NCBI GenBank assembly: GCA_965657645.1
Contig: CBFHOS010000001.1
Coordinates: 186,001-250,000, forward strand
Direction: 5' to 3'
Source: CBFHOS01 sp965657645
Lineage (GTDB): Bacteria > Pseudomonadota > Alphaproteobacteria > Puniceispirillales > Puniceispirillaceae
Length of the DNA stretch: 64,000 nucleotides
Both the position numbers and the translations under genes were made by a program. Positions 42,568 through 50,604 of this stretch are shown in pieces (position 1 is the first letter of the stretch; each line of letters starts with the position of its first letter). The notes under the pieces are model-generated. The model searched no databases. It worked only from the letters and a program-made list of their open reading frames with translations, and was not told where the DNA came from.

Positions 42568-43788
42568 TCAGCCTCCGGGGAATAGCCGGTGACGCTTGGC
42601 ATCAAAGGGTTCAGCCCCCATTTCGAGGTGCAACGGCCCGCCATCCCACGGATGCGCACGGGCCACATCCTCGTCCAATTCAACGCCAAGGCCCGGTACG
42701 GTTGGCGGGATGATATAGCCATCCTCCCATTTGATCTGATTTTTCACCAATTGACCGTGAAACCCGTCCATCTTGCCAATTGATTCGATAATGAGGAAGT
42801 TTGGAATCATCGTGGCGAGCTGGATATTGGCGGCGGCAACGATAGGCCCGCAATAGAGATGCGGCGCGACTTGAATATAGCGCGCCTCGGCCATTGCGGC
42901 GATTTTTTTGGCTTCTAGGATACCACCGACACGGCCCAGATCAGGCTGGAGAATTGCCGCGGCGCCGCTGTCTATCACACGGCCAAACTCAAATTTGGTG
43001 CAAAGCCGCTCGCCTGTTGCCACCGGTATCGTGGTGCCCCTTGCGACCTTTGCCATTTCTTCTGGCATGTCGGGCGGTGTTGGCTCTTCAAACCATAGCG
43101 GCTGGTATTTCTCTAGGCGCTGGGCCATGCGAATGGCACCGGCGGCGCTAAATTGGCCATGTGTGCCAAACAACATATCGGCCTTATCGCCAACGGCCTC
43201 GCGAATCAGCTTACAAAAGTTTTCTGAACGGTCCATTGCCTCCAGATCGGCAATGCGTCCATCATAGACTGTATATTGACCTGCCGGATCAAATTTCACG
43301 GCGCTAAAGCCCTCGGCCACGCGCAAGGCGGCGGTCTCGGCGCTGGCGACTGGGTCGCTATAAAAACTGCCGGGATCCTGATCGTCATTTGGATATAAAT
43401 AGGTGTAGCTGCGCAGGCGGTCATGCACTTTGCCACCAAGTAAATCATAAACCGGCCGGTCCGCGGCCTTGCCGATTATATCCCAGCACGCCATTTCCAA
43501 GCCGCTAACCACGCCCTGCATCGACAAATCTGGACGATGGGTAAAACCTGAACCGTGGGTGCGGCGCCAGAACCGTTCAATTTGATGCGGGGATGTCCCC
43601 TCTAGATACCGTGCGAACACATCCTCGATCATTGCTTTTACAACATCGGGCCCAAAGGTTGCGGCATAGACCTCGCCAACGCCTTTGATTCCGCATGCGG
43701 TTTTCAAAATGACAAAAATGAAATAGCGCCCACCATGGCCGGGTGGTGGGTTTTTGACAATGAGAACGTCCAGTGTTTCAAGCTTCAT
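42568..43788 (-). CDS. Enolase-superfamily protein, galactonate dehydratase-like
   Basis: Mandelate racemase/muconate lactonizing fold; probably dehydrates or isomerises a sugar acid. 406 residues from ATG 43788 (MKLETLDVLIVKNPPPGHGG). Barrel marks: a Lys in AVKFDPAG, FGTHGQ at the third strand, metal-ligand Glu in LWFEEP and VATGERL, and the acid/base-type His in QVAPHLYCGP. The first ligand position, Asp in many relatives, reads Gly-Thr here, as in a subgroup of galactonate-dehydratase-like proteins. The substrate cannot be named. No sugar transporter or catabolic gene is adjacent; it stands alone upstream of rplU. Confidence 0.8.
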   Translation of the reverse strand: MKLETLDVLIVKNPPPGHGGRYFIFVILKTACGIKGVGEVYAATFGPDVVKAMIEDVFARYLEGTSPHQIERFWRRTHGSGFTHRPDLSMQGVVSGLEMACWDIIGKAADRPVYDLLGGKVHDRLRSYTYLYPNDDQDPGSFYSDPVASAETAALRVAEGFSAVKFDPAGQYTVYDGRIADLEAMDRSENFCKLIREAVGDKADMLFGTHGQFSAAGAIRMAQRLEKYQPLWFEEPTPPDMPEEMAKVARGTTIPVATGERLCTKFEFGRVIDSGAAAILQPDLGRVGGILEAKKIAAMAEARYIQVAPHLYCGPIVAAANIQLATMIPNFLIIESIGKMDGFHGQLVKNQIKWEDGYIIPPTVPGLGVELDEDVARAHPWDGGPLHLEMGAEPFDAKRHRLFPGG

Positions 43789-43938
43789 CGCTTTGGTTCC
43801 TATCTGGTCACTACCTGAGGTAAATTTTGGGAGATAAAACTTCAGGCATAGAATATTGGCTAATGGCGCCAAATTGTTGGATTGCGGTGGCGTAAAATTT
43901 AATATTCCTGTAACTTGCGACCGGTCTAATTGGTTATG

Positions 43939-43974
43939 CTGGCACAGAAAAACTGGCTGGCACAGAAAAAAAAT
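43939..43974. repeat. 18-bp tandem duplication upstream of the DM13 gene
   Basis: Two copies (43939-43956, 43957-43974) share the first 14 bases, CTGGCACAGAAAAA, and then diverge. They end 22 bases before the DM13 ATG in the divergent gap. Confidence 0.65.
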
Positions 43975-43995
43975 CACTTCAATAATGAGGCCGCA

Positions 43996-44499
43996 ATGCT
44001 ACAAAATCTTCTTCGCGTCATTCGCAAATATGTGGTGCTTTTCGCCCTCTTTATATTTATCGACGGGCTGATCATCGGCTTTGGCCTTGGGGTGTATTTT
44101 CTGCCTATCATTACCGCAGAGACAGGCCTTAATCAGGCCGAAGTCGCGGCGTTGGAGACGAGCGCCGAGCGCCGCGGCATTTTTGTTCGCGATATTGGTG
44201 ATTCGGATCGGTTTCACTGGGGTGAAGGCCAGATTATGGTTAATGACAAGATGGTCTGGCTGGATGGCGAGGTTGCACCCGGGCCTGATTACCGGCTCTA
44301 TCTTACCCCTGAATTTGTCACCACCGAGGCTGATTTCATGAAAATCAAATCACAATCCGTGGTGGTTGGCTCGATCAAGGCCTTTACTAATTTCAGCCTC
44401 GCCGTTCCGGACGGTGTGAATGTTGGTGACTATCCGGCATTGCTCATCTGGTGCGAAGCCTTTGGTGAGTTCATTACCGCGGCCGAACTCAAATCTTAA
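43996..44499 (+). CDS. DM13-domain membrane protein
   Basis: 167 residues from ATG 43996 (five bases after GAGG). One membrane segment (about 12-37) is followed by an extracytoplasmic part (about 60-165) that fits the DM13 domain: FHWGEGQIMV, GPDYRLYLTPEF, VVVGSIKAFTNFSLAVPDG, and the conserved Cys153 in YPALLIWCEAFGEFI. DM13 has been proposed as a redox-type domain, often with cytochrome-like or DOMON partners; its role is unknown. It is followed after 30 bases by the HAD gene and folB on the same strand. Confidence 0.72.
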   Translation: MLQNLLRVIRKYVVLFALFIFIDGLIIGFGLGVYFLPIITAETGLNQAEVAALETSAERRGIFVRDIGDSDRFHWGEGQIMVNDKMVWLDGEVAPGPDYRLYLTPEFVTTEADFMKIKSQSVVVGSIKAFTNFSLAVPDGVNVGDYPALLIWCEAFGEFITAAELKS

Positions 44500-44529
44500 A
44501 CCGTCAACGTGAGGAAAGTGGGATAGTCC

Positions 44530-45522
44530 ATGCTGGATAATTTCAAAGCCTTGTCATTACCGCCTAGCGACCGCATTACCCTTGATGATGCGCTGGATAT
44601 TTATCAGGCCTATCGCCCGATCATGCCTGCGGCGGTGTCGGCCTCACCGCGGAATGCGGCGCGGTTGGTTGATGTTATTGGGGAATTTGATGCGCTGGTA
44701 CTCGATGGGTATGGCGTGATCAATGTCGGGTCTGGACCGATTGATGGCATTGGTGAGTTGTTTGATGCGGCGGCCAAGGCTGACACGCCAATTATCGTCC
44801 TGACCAATGGCGCCAGCTTTGATAATGATAAGACCTGGTCAAAGTACCAAAGTTGGGGCCTGCCGATTACGCGTGAACAGATTGTTTCGAGCCGCGATGC
44901 TATGCTCAATCGGGTGATACCCAATGGGGTGCAGAGCAAGGATTATCCCGCTATTGGCAGCCTTAGCGCAACGTCCTTTCCGATTGGCGTGGATGGGGAA
45001 CGCCGGCCCGATCGTGATGCTGATTTTTATCAGGAAACCAAGAATTTTGTGATGCTTGGTGCGGTTGATTGGTGTGAGGAAGACCAAGAGGCGCTGGAGC
45101 AGGCTTTTTACAAAGGTGGGCGACAATTGCATGTGGCCAATCCCGATGTGGTGTCGCCGCATGAAGACAGCCTGAACGCCGAGCCCGGCTATTGGACCGC
45201 GCGTCTGATAAAAAATGTTGCCAGCCGACTGGACACAGGACTGGACGCAAGTTTGTTCCCAGAGCCACTATTCTATGGCAAGCCCTATGCACCGGCGTTC
45301 GAGCATGCGCTAGCCCGTTTGCAAGATCTCTATCAACGCAATATCGATCCGGCGCGCGTCGCGATGGTTGGCGATAGTCTGCACACTGATATTATTGGGG
45401 CTGGCGGTGTTGGTATGCGCTCGATTCTGATTACCGATCATGGCCTGTTTCGTGATGGCGGGGCCAAGATGGCCATTGAAAAATGTGGTATTTACCCTGA
45501 TTGGATTGTCGCCAAGGTCTAG
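44530..45522 (+). CDS. HAD-superfamily class IIA hydrolase
   Basis: Haloacid dehalogenase-like protein of the TIGR01459 type (NagD-related, common in alphaproteobacteria). Motif I is LVLDGYGVIN: the nucleophile Asp is present but the usual second Asp (DxD) is Tyr. Motif II is IIVLTNGAS, and motifs III-IV are VAMVGDSLHTDIIGAGGVGM near residue 278. It has 330 residues. The substrate is unknown. It is often linked to ileS/ribF in relatives, but here it lies between the DM13 gene and folB. Confidence 0.85.
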   Translation: MLDNFKALSLPPSDRITLDDALDIYQAYRPIMPAAVSASPRNAARLVDVIGEFDALVLDGYGVINVGSGPIDGIGELFDAAAKADTPIIVLTNGASFDNDKTWSKYQSWGLPITREQIVSSRDAMLNRVIPNGVQSKDYPAIGSLSATSFPIGVDGERRPDRDADFYQETKNFVMLGAVDWCEEDQEALEQAFYKGGRQLHVANPDVVSPHEDSLNAEPGYWTARLIKNVASRLDTGLDASLFPEPLFYGKPYAPAFEHALARLQDLYQRNIDPARVAMVGDSLHTDIIGAGGVGMRSILITDHGLFRDGGAKMAIEKCGIYPDWIVAKV

Positions 45523-45538
45523 CGCGTGAGGATATGAA

Positions 45539-45919
45539 ATGAACCGGAAATTTATGCTTAAAGGGCTGGAATTACAGGCGTCCATTGGAATTTACGACCA
45601 TGAACGTGCCGCCCCACAGCGCGTGGTGATTGACGCCGAATTGATGCTGGATGGCGAACGTGAACCACAGAATGACGATGTGGCGGCAACGCTGGATTAT
45701 GATCAGATCAGAGACACTATTCGCGCCATTGTGACGTCCCGTCATTTCGATCTTCAGGAAACGCTGGCCCGCACGTTATTTGATGCGCTGGCGGCCCTGC
45801 CGGATGTTACCGCCCTGTGCGTGACCACGGCCAAGCCGGACGCGTATGATGATTGTGAGACAATTGCGTATCAATTGTCGAACCTACCGGGTCAATTGTC
45901 GAACCTACCGGGCAATTAG
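45539..45919 (+). CDS. folB: Dihydroneopterin aldolase
   Basis: Folate pathway enzyme splitting dihydroneopterin. ASIGIYDHERAAPQRVVIDAELM holds the conserved Glu region, followed by LDYDQIRDTIR, LQETLARTLFDAL and TTAKPDAYDDCETIAYQL; 126 residues. The last 14 residues (QLSNLPGQLSNLPG) come from an exact 21-bp duplication. Its stop overlaps the phaR stop by four bases (convergent). Confidence 0.93.
   Translation: MNRKFMLKGLELQASIGIYDHERAAPQRVVIDAELMLDGEREPQNDDVAATLDYDQIRDTIRAIVTSRHFDLQETLARTLFDALAALPDVTALCVTTAKPDAYDDCETIAYQLSNLPGQLSNLPGN
45871..45912 (+). repeat. Exact 21-bp tandem duplication at the end of folB
   Basis: Copies at 45871-45891 and 45892-45912 are identical, encoding QLSNLPG twice just before the stop. 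Perfect identity suggests a recent event. Confidence 0.92.
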
Positions 45920-46398
45920 GCGATCTTGTCCATCTTGCCTTTGAGCACGGCAAATTCAGCCCGCAAATTCTCGATGTCGCTGCGTGGGGTCTTGATGTCA
46001 CTGCTGGCTTCATCATCGGTTTTGATGATGCTATCGAGGCTTGAATTAAGCGCATCCTCGGCTGATCTTTGGTGGCGTTGAAAGGCTGACATGACCCGCT
46101 CTAGATAACGCGCGAGAATTGGCTCTGTCGTGCCGTCATATGACTGGATCAATTGTTGTAGCACGCTGATCGGCAACATGGCGTTGCCGTTGCCTTCGAT
46201 ATCGCAGATAATTTGCAACAGCGTTGGCCTTGTTAAATCCTGACCAGATGTTGCATCCTCAACGCGAAAATCGACTTTGGCGCGTACCATCGCCAGCAGA
46301 TCGTCCATGGTCACATAGCGCGACTTGCTGGTATCGTATAAACGCCGGTTGGCATATTTCCTGATTAGGATGGATTTTGCGGCTGTGTTACTGGTCAA
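45916..46398 (-). CDS. phaR: Polyhydroxyalkanoate synthesis repressor PhaR
   Basis: DNA-binding protein that represses phasin and its own gene and is released by PHA granules. The N-terminal PHB/PHA accumulation regulator domain ILIRKYANRRLYDTSKSRYVT is unmistakable; the following ~60 residues (TRPTLLQIICDIEGNG, YLERVMSAFQRHQ) match the second domain. It has 160 residues. TTG 46398 is the only suitable start, eight bases after AAGGA. No PHA synthase, phasin or depolymerase is in the window. Confidence 0.93.
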   Translation of the reverse strand: MTSNTAAKSILIRKYANRRLYDTSKSRYVTMDDLLAMVRAKVDFRVEDATSGQDLTRPTLLQIICDIEGNGNAMLPISVLQQLIQSYDGTTEPILARYLERVMSAFQRHQRSAEDALNSSLDSIIKTDDEASSDIKTPRSDIENLRAEFAVLKGKMDKIA

Positions 46399-46467
46399 TT
46401 GTCTGGTCCTTATCGCGACCCGAAGTGATGAATTGTGACTTTGCTATCAAAAGGTGGAATAAATTTC

Positions 46468-46486
46468 AATGCTGCACTGCAAAATA
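46468..46486 (-). promoter_or_regulatory. Putative PhaR operator upstream of phaR
   Basis: CAATGCTGCACTGCAAAAT resembles the TGC/GCA-rich sites bound by PhaR upstream of phasin and phaR genes in other alphaproteobacteria. It contains the palindrome TGCACTGCA and lies about 75 bases upstream of the phaR start, next to a possible -35 (TTGAAA on the minus strand). Confidence 0.45.
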
Positions 46487-46601
46487 GATCACATGCTGTT
46501 ACAGCTAGCGGGCATAAAGTCAATGTTGCGGCGCAATGATGAGCAAAGAATTATAGTCAATAATAGAGCCTTAACGATGCAAAAATGGGGGTGTGTGCGA
46601 G

Positions 46602-47342
46602 ATGTTTGGTGATGGCGCCGCAATCCGCGCTTTTTACCAAACGCGGCAGGGCAAGAACGTGTGTTCCCTATTGGCACCGCATGTCGAGGCGTTCTGGGAT
46701 CAGGGGCCAAATGCGCATAATGCCGCGATCGGTTTTGGCGCACCCTTTATGACGGAAATTACCGGTGGGTTGGCGTTACTGCCGCGGCGTTATGGGCCAT
46801 TGGCTTGGCCTGTTGACCGGCCTGTTCGCAGCGCTTTGGTTGATCCGCATCATTTGCCCTTGCAGGATGTCCAGCTTGATCGATTGTTACTGGCTCATGC
46901 GCTGGAATTTGATGCTAATCCCATGCGTTTGCTTGGCGAGGCATGGCGTAGTCTGGATGGTGGCGGGCGGTTGATGGTGATTGTCCCGCATCGCTTGGGG
47001 CTATGGGCGCGGGCAGAACATACGCCGTTTGGTCATGGCCGGCCTTATTCTGGCCGCCAATTGCGTCAGGTTCTGGTGGAGACTGGCTTTGAAATCACCA
47101 GCATGCGCACGGTTCTGTTCATGCCGCCAGCGGCGCGTGACTGGACCTTGAGGGTGGCACCGACGATTGAACGGCTTGGTGCGCGCTGGGCCAAACCGCT
47201 TGGTGGTGTGCTTGTTGCCGAGGCGAATAAATTGCTCTATGCACCGGCTGGAAACACCAGTAAAGTTAGGGCAAATAAGGGTTTGAAGACGGCAAGGCTG
47301 GCCCCGCAATCCAGCCGTGTTATTCAGACTATGGACGATTAA
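46602..47342 (+). CDS. SAM-dependent methyltransferase (class I)
   Basis: 246 residues from ATG 46602; GTG 46593 is also in frame. The fold is recognised from AAIGFGAPFM (weak motif I), LPLQDVQLDRLLLAHALEF (motif around the acidic ligand), and EAWRSLDGGGRLMVIVPHRLGLWAR, typical of the Methyltransf_11-like proteins found near gloB in alphaproteobacteria. The substrate is unknown. It is divergent from phaR and 56 bases before the chorismate mutase gene. Confidence 0.82.
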   Translation: MFGDGAAIRAFYQTRQGKNVCSLLAPHVEAFWDQGPNAHNAAIGFGAPFMTEITGGLALLPRRYGPLAWPVDRPVRSALVDPHHLPLQDVQLDRLLLAHALEFDANPMRLLGEAWRSLDGGGRLMVIVPHRLGLWARAEHTPFGHGRPYSGRQLRQVLVETGFEITSMRTVLFMPPAARDWTLRVAPTIERLGARWAKPLGGVLVAEANKLLYAPAGNTSKVRANKGLKTARLAPQSSRVIQTMDD

Positions 47343-47398
47343 CTCCACTCAGTCAGTTTGATGACGGGATCCAAAAAATTTGTAACAGGTGATATTTG

Positions 47399-48127
47399 AT
47401 GACTGACAAGCTTAGCGAACTCAGAGGGGAAATCGACCGGCTGGATAATGAAATTCTGGCGGCGTTGCAATCGCGATGGCGACTCTCTGGTGAAATTATC
47501 AAGGCCAAGAATGGCCAAACCGCCTTTCGTCCGGGGCGTGAAGCGGACGTTGTTCATCGCTTGATCGAGGCCCTGCCAAACTCTGATCGCGATGGTATTC
47601 CCAACACAGTTATTCTAGGTATCTGGCGCCAGATTTTCTCGGCTAGCATTGCCCAGCAAGATGCCAATATTGAAATCGCCATTGTTGACCCATGTCTACC
47701 AGCGGCGTTGTGGCATTTTGGCAGTTCAATGACATTATCCCCCTATAATTCAGCGGCGGCGGCGGTGGCGGCGATTGGCAATAGCGCGCGCTATGCGATG
47801 GTGCCATGTGATCTGGCTGATGAATTGGCGGCCATTCTATGGGACCGGGATGATCTGTTTGTGATTGCGCGGACACCGTTATTTGCCGTGGATGCGATTG
47901 CCCCTAGCTATATCATTGGCCCACATTTGCCGGATCAATCCAATGCCGATGAAATGCTTTATGCTGTTAAACAGCCCGATGGCGTGGTATTTCGATCCCA
48001 CCAAAAGACTGGCGCCAAAAAAACTGCCGCCCCAACTACAGGCGGGGATGACACTCTTGGCGATAATGTCGGCGACAATGTAAAATTAATCGGCATGGCG
48101 GCCCTAGCCCAGCCCCGCAGCAAATAA
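47399..48127 (+). CDS. Chorismate mutase (AroQ type) with extra C-terminal domain
   Basis: Converts chorismate to prephenate for Phe/Tyr synthesis. Residues 1-90 are an AroQ domain (LRGEIDRLDNEILAALQSRWRLSGEIIKAK, then GREADVVHRLIE and GIWRQIFSASI). Residues 95-200 look like a degenerate prephenate-dehydratase/periplasmic-fold domain without its catalytic TxxR motif, as in the chorismate mutases of other alphaproteobacteria. The tail (about 205-242) is low-complexity. ATG 47399 follows AGGTGA. It lies directly before prephenate dehydrogenase. Confidence 0.85.
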   Translation: MTDKLSELRGEIDRLDNEILAALQSRWRLSGEIIKAKNGQTAFRPGREADVVHRLIEALPNSDRDGIPNTVILGIWRQIFSASIAQQDANIEIAIVDPCLPAALWHFGSSMTLSPYNSAAAAVAAIGNSARYAMVPCDLADELAAILWDRDDLFVIARTPLFAVDAIAPSYIIGPHLPDQSNADEMLYAVKQPDGVVFRSHQKTGAKKTAAPTTGGDDTLGDNVGDNVKLIGMAALAQPRSK

Positions 48128-48160
48128 TTGCATAGGGGCATGATGATCATAGCGGCGTGC

Positions 48161-48217
48161 TAAACGCCTAAATGTCTAAACGCCTGAACGTCTAAACGCC
48201 TAAATCTCTAAACGGAT
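48161..48217. repeat. 16-bp tandem repeats in front of the prephenate dehydrogenase gene
   Basis: Three full 16-bp units (48161-48176, 48177-48192, 48193-48208) of the form TAAACGCCTRAAYGTC and a partial fourth (TAAACGGATG) fill most of the gap. The last unit supplies the only candidate ribosome-binding bases (CGGA). Confidence 0.85.
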
Positions 48218-48224
48218 GAAACAA

Positions 48225-49103
48225 ATGAGCCAGTACTATTCCAACATCACGATCATCGGCCTTGGCTTGATTGGCGCGTCAATCGCTTTGTCGGCGCGGC
48301 GTGGTGGGCTTGTGGGTACAATCACTGGCTGTGATACCGGTGCTGGTATGGCCCAGAATAAAGATGCGCTGGCCTTGGTCGATCATTTTAGCGATGACCC
48401 GATCACGGCTGTGGCTGATGCCGATCTGGTGATCATGGCGGTTCCGGTTGGCGCGCTGGGCCCGTTGAGCGAACAGATTATTCCGCATATGAAGGCGGGG
48501 GCGGTGCTAACCGATACCGGTTCGACAAAGCGGTCTGTGTTGCGTGATGTAACCCCGCATGTCACCGATAGCATTCATTGGTTGCCATCCCACCCGCTTG
48601 CTGGAACCGAACATTCAGGACCATCGGCTGGCTTGGCTGATCTATTTGATGGCCGATACTGGATTATCCTACCGTTAGAGGTGCCAGAGGATGTGGTTGC
48701 AAACTTTGAGGCATTTGTCGGTGGTCTTGGCGCGGTTTGCGAACGTATGGAGCCTGATTATCACGACAAGGTGTTGGCGTTAACGTCTCATTTGCCGCAT
48801 TTGATTGCCTATACCATCGTTAGCACGGCGGTTGATTTGGAACAGCAATTGAAGAATGACGTGATCCGCTTTTCGGCATCTGGTTTCCGTGATTTTACCC
48901 GCATCGCCGCGTCTGATCCGGTAATGTGGCGTGATATCTTTCTGAATAATGACGAGGCGGTTCTGGAAATGCTCCAGCGTTTTTCAGAGGATTTATCTTA
49001 TCTCCAGCGGGCAATTCGCTGGCAGGAAGGTGACAAGCTTGAAGATCTGTTTGCCCGCACCCGCGAGATCAGACGCTCTATCATTGACGCTGGCCAGCTC
49101 TAG
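48225..49103 (+). CDS. tyrC: Prephenate/arogenate dehydrogenase
   Basis: Oxidatively decarboxylates prephenate (or arogenate) in tyrosine synthesis. NAD fold ITIIGLGLIGASIALSARRGG, DTGSTKRSV, and the catalytic His region LPSHPLAGTEHSGPSAG are clear; the helical C-terminal domain has LTSHLPHLIAYTIV. ATG 48225 gives 292 residues; ATG 48216 (MKQ) is three codons earlier. The aminotransferase hisC gene usually between chorismate mutase and this gene is missing. The cofactor and substrate preference cannot be read from sequence. Confidence 0.93.
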   Translation: MSQYYSNITIIGLGLIGASIALSARRGGLVGTITGCDTGAGMAQNKDALALVDHFSDDPITAVADADLVIMAVPVGALGPLSEQIIPHMKAGAVLTDTGSTKRSVLRDVTPHVTDSIHWLPSHPLAGTEHSGPSAGLADLFDGRYWIILPLEVPEDVVANFEAFVGGLGAVCERMEPDYHDKVLALTSHLPHLIAYTIVSTAVDLEQQLKNDVIRFSASGFRDFTRIAASDPVMWRDIFLNNDEAVLEMLQRFSEDLSYLQRAIRWQEGDKLEDLFARTREIRRSIIDAGQL

Positions 49104-49114
49104 TAGCGCGGTTG

Positions 49115-49762
49115 TTAAAGGCCAATTCTGGCACCCAGATATTTTGCATATTCCCGCATTAGTAACCGCCGTGTTTGCGGATGTTGCCACCAATTTTGGT
49201 GATCAAGATCAGGCGGGCTAACCGGCCATTGATAGATATCGAGCGTTGGCATTTCTTGGCTGAATACAACCAAGGCCCGCGGCATATGATAATTCGCCGT
49301 TACCAGCCGCAATGACCGCATTTGATGTTTTTCCGCCCATTCGCGGGTGGCGAGCGCATTCCCTCTGGTATCGCGGGCGCCATATTCCAGTTCCGTACAA
49401 CAGAACAATGCATTGATCTGGCCGGCATCAAGATTTAGCTCCTGAACCAAAATGGCCCGGTTTACGCCCTCACCAACACCAGAAATCAGCAGCTTTTCGG
49501 CCTTGCCCAGCGATAGTAACTCCAAACCATCACTTAGCCGCTGTTGGCCGCCGGTGGTGACGACAATGCCATCGGTTGGTGCGAGTGCCGCACCGGATGC
49601 ACGCGGCAAGGTTAAGACATAATGCTGGAACCCAGCGGTCAGAAAACAGGCGGCCAGCACAACCAAACCCGCACCATAACGCCATAATCTCGGCCCGGTG
49701 AAGCGGTCTCGCCACGATTTAGATGCCGTGGCTTCTGGTGTTTTGACGTTCTTTTTCGCCAC
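49115..49762 (-). CDS. YdcF family protein (DUF218)
   Basis: Inner-membrane protein of the SanA/YdcF family, linked to envelope integrity. A Lys-rich cytoplasmic start, a membrane segment (about 30-50) and then the DUF218 core: DGIVVTTGGQQRLSDGLELL, EKLLISGVGEGVN, DTRGNALATREWA and VTANYHMPRALVVF. It has 215 residues. It converges with tyrC at a distance of 11 bases. The biochemical activity is unknown. Confidence 0.88.
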   Translation of the reverse strand: MAKKNVKTPEATASKSWRDRFTGPRLWRYGAGLVVLAACFLTAGFQHYVLTLPRASGAALAPTDGIVVTTGGQQRLSDGLELLSLGKAEKLLISGVGEGVNRAILVQELNLDAGQINALFCCTELEYGARDTRGNALATREWAEKHQMRSLRLVTANYHMPRALVVFSQEMPTLDIYQWPVSPPDLDHQNWWQHPQTRRLLMREYAKYLGARIGL

Positions 49763-49978
49763 TAAATGTCTTTCTACCCTTATTCCATGACCTCAATAAT
49801 GCCCATGATTGGCGTGTGAAGCAAAGCGTATAGGTATAATTATCGCTTTGTTTAGATTTTTTTGGGGTGATTCGGCCTGATTTTGCTTTGTGGCTATGGT
49901 TTTTTTGTCACCCTCTTCCCCTAGCGGATAGTTTGATGTATCGACTTAACATTAGAAACTTCTAACGGGTGCTTTTTG

Positions 49979-50572
49979 ATGCTTCTGACTTGTCCAAATT
50001 GTGAAACAATTTTTCGTGTGGACAGTCACAAATTCAAGCCGGAAGGCCAAGCTGTCCGCTGTTCTGTCTGTAGCCATGTCTGGCAGGCCAAGGTCGGCAA
50101 AGACACGATGGGCAACGAGCCTAATGATGTTCAAGAAGCATTCAAAGCCTTGCGACTTCCCCTTGCCATTTTACTGGTGTTTCTCGGTCTTGCCGCGGGT
50201 GTCGCCTTTAACCGCGGCGTGATCACGGCCTATTTCCCGTCTTTGATCGGGGTCTTTGATGTCGCCGGCTTGACCATTCGTCCAGTGCTAACGGGCCTAG
50301 AGGTGACCGATCTTGAGGCAAGTTATAGCGGCGACAATCTGCGGCTAAGTGGCAATCTGTTGAACAACCGGATGGTGCGCTCGCATGCGCCTGATTTGCG
50401 GGTGACAGTTACGGCCACCGATGGCGTGATTATGAATGAGGTCATCATAAAGACCGAGGCGCAGTTGATTGACCCCGGCGAGAAAACTGGCTTTTTCATC
50501 CAGCTTGATGTCGAGAGTTCGGGCGAGGCCAATATCACCGTGGCGCCCTTGGCCAACCGGATTTACCAATAG
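49979..50572 (+). CDS. MJ0042-type zinc-ribbon protein with membrane segment
   Basis: 197 residues. The N-terminus is a zinc ribbon with paired cysteines (LTCPNCETIFRV and VRCSVCSHVWQ), an MJ0042 type common in alphaproteobacteria. A membrane segment (about 62-85) precedes an extracytoplasmic domain resembling DUF3426 (LEASYSGDNLRLSGNLLNN, IDPGEKTGFFIQL). ATG 49979 follows a TTG. The role is unknown. A 216-base gap separates it from the divergent YdcF gene. Confidence 0.82.
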   Translation: MLLTCPNCETIFRVDSHKFKPEGQAVRCSVCSHVWQAKVGKDTMGNEPNDVQEAFKALRLPLAILLVFLGLAAGVAFNRGVITAYFPSLIGVFDVAGLTIRPVLTGLEVTDLEASYSGDNLRLSGNLLNNRMVRSHAPDLRVTVTATDGVIMNEVIIKTEAQLIDPGEKTGFFIQLDVESSGEANITVAPLANRIYQ

Positions 50573-50604
50573 TAAAGCGTAATCGCTGGACGGAAATCAT
50601 CACC

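Noticed and set aside
42414..42722. Minus-strand frame overlapping the dehydratase-like gene end
   Set aside because: It runs in another frame through the end of a well-supported gene and has no recognisable domain.
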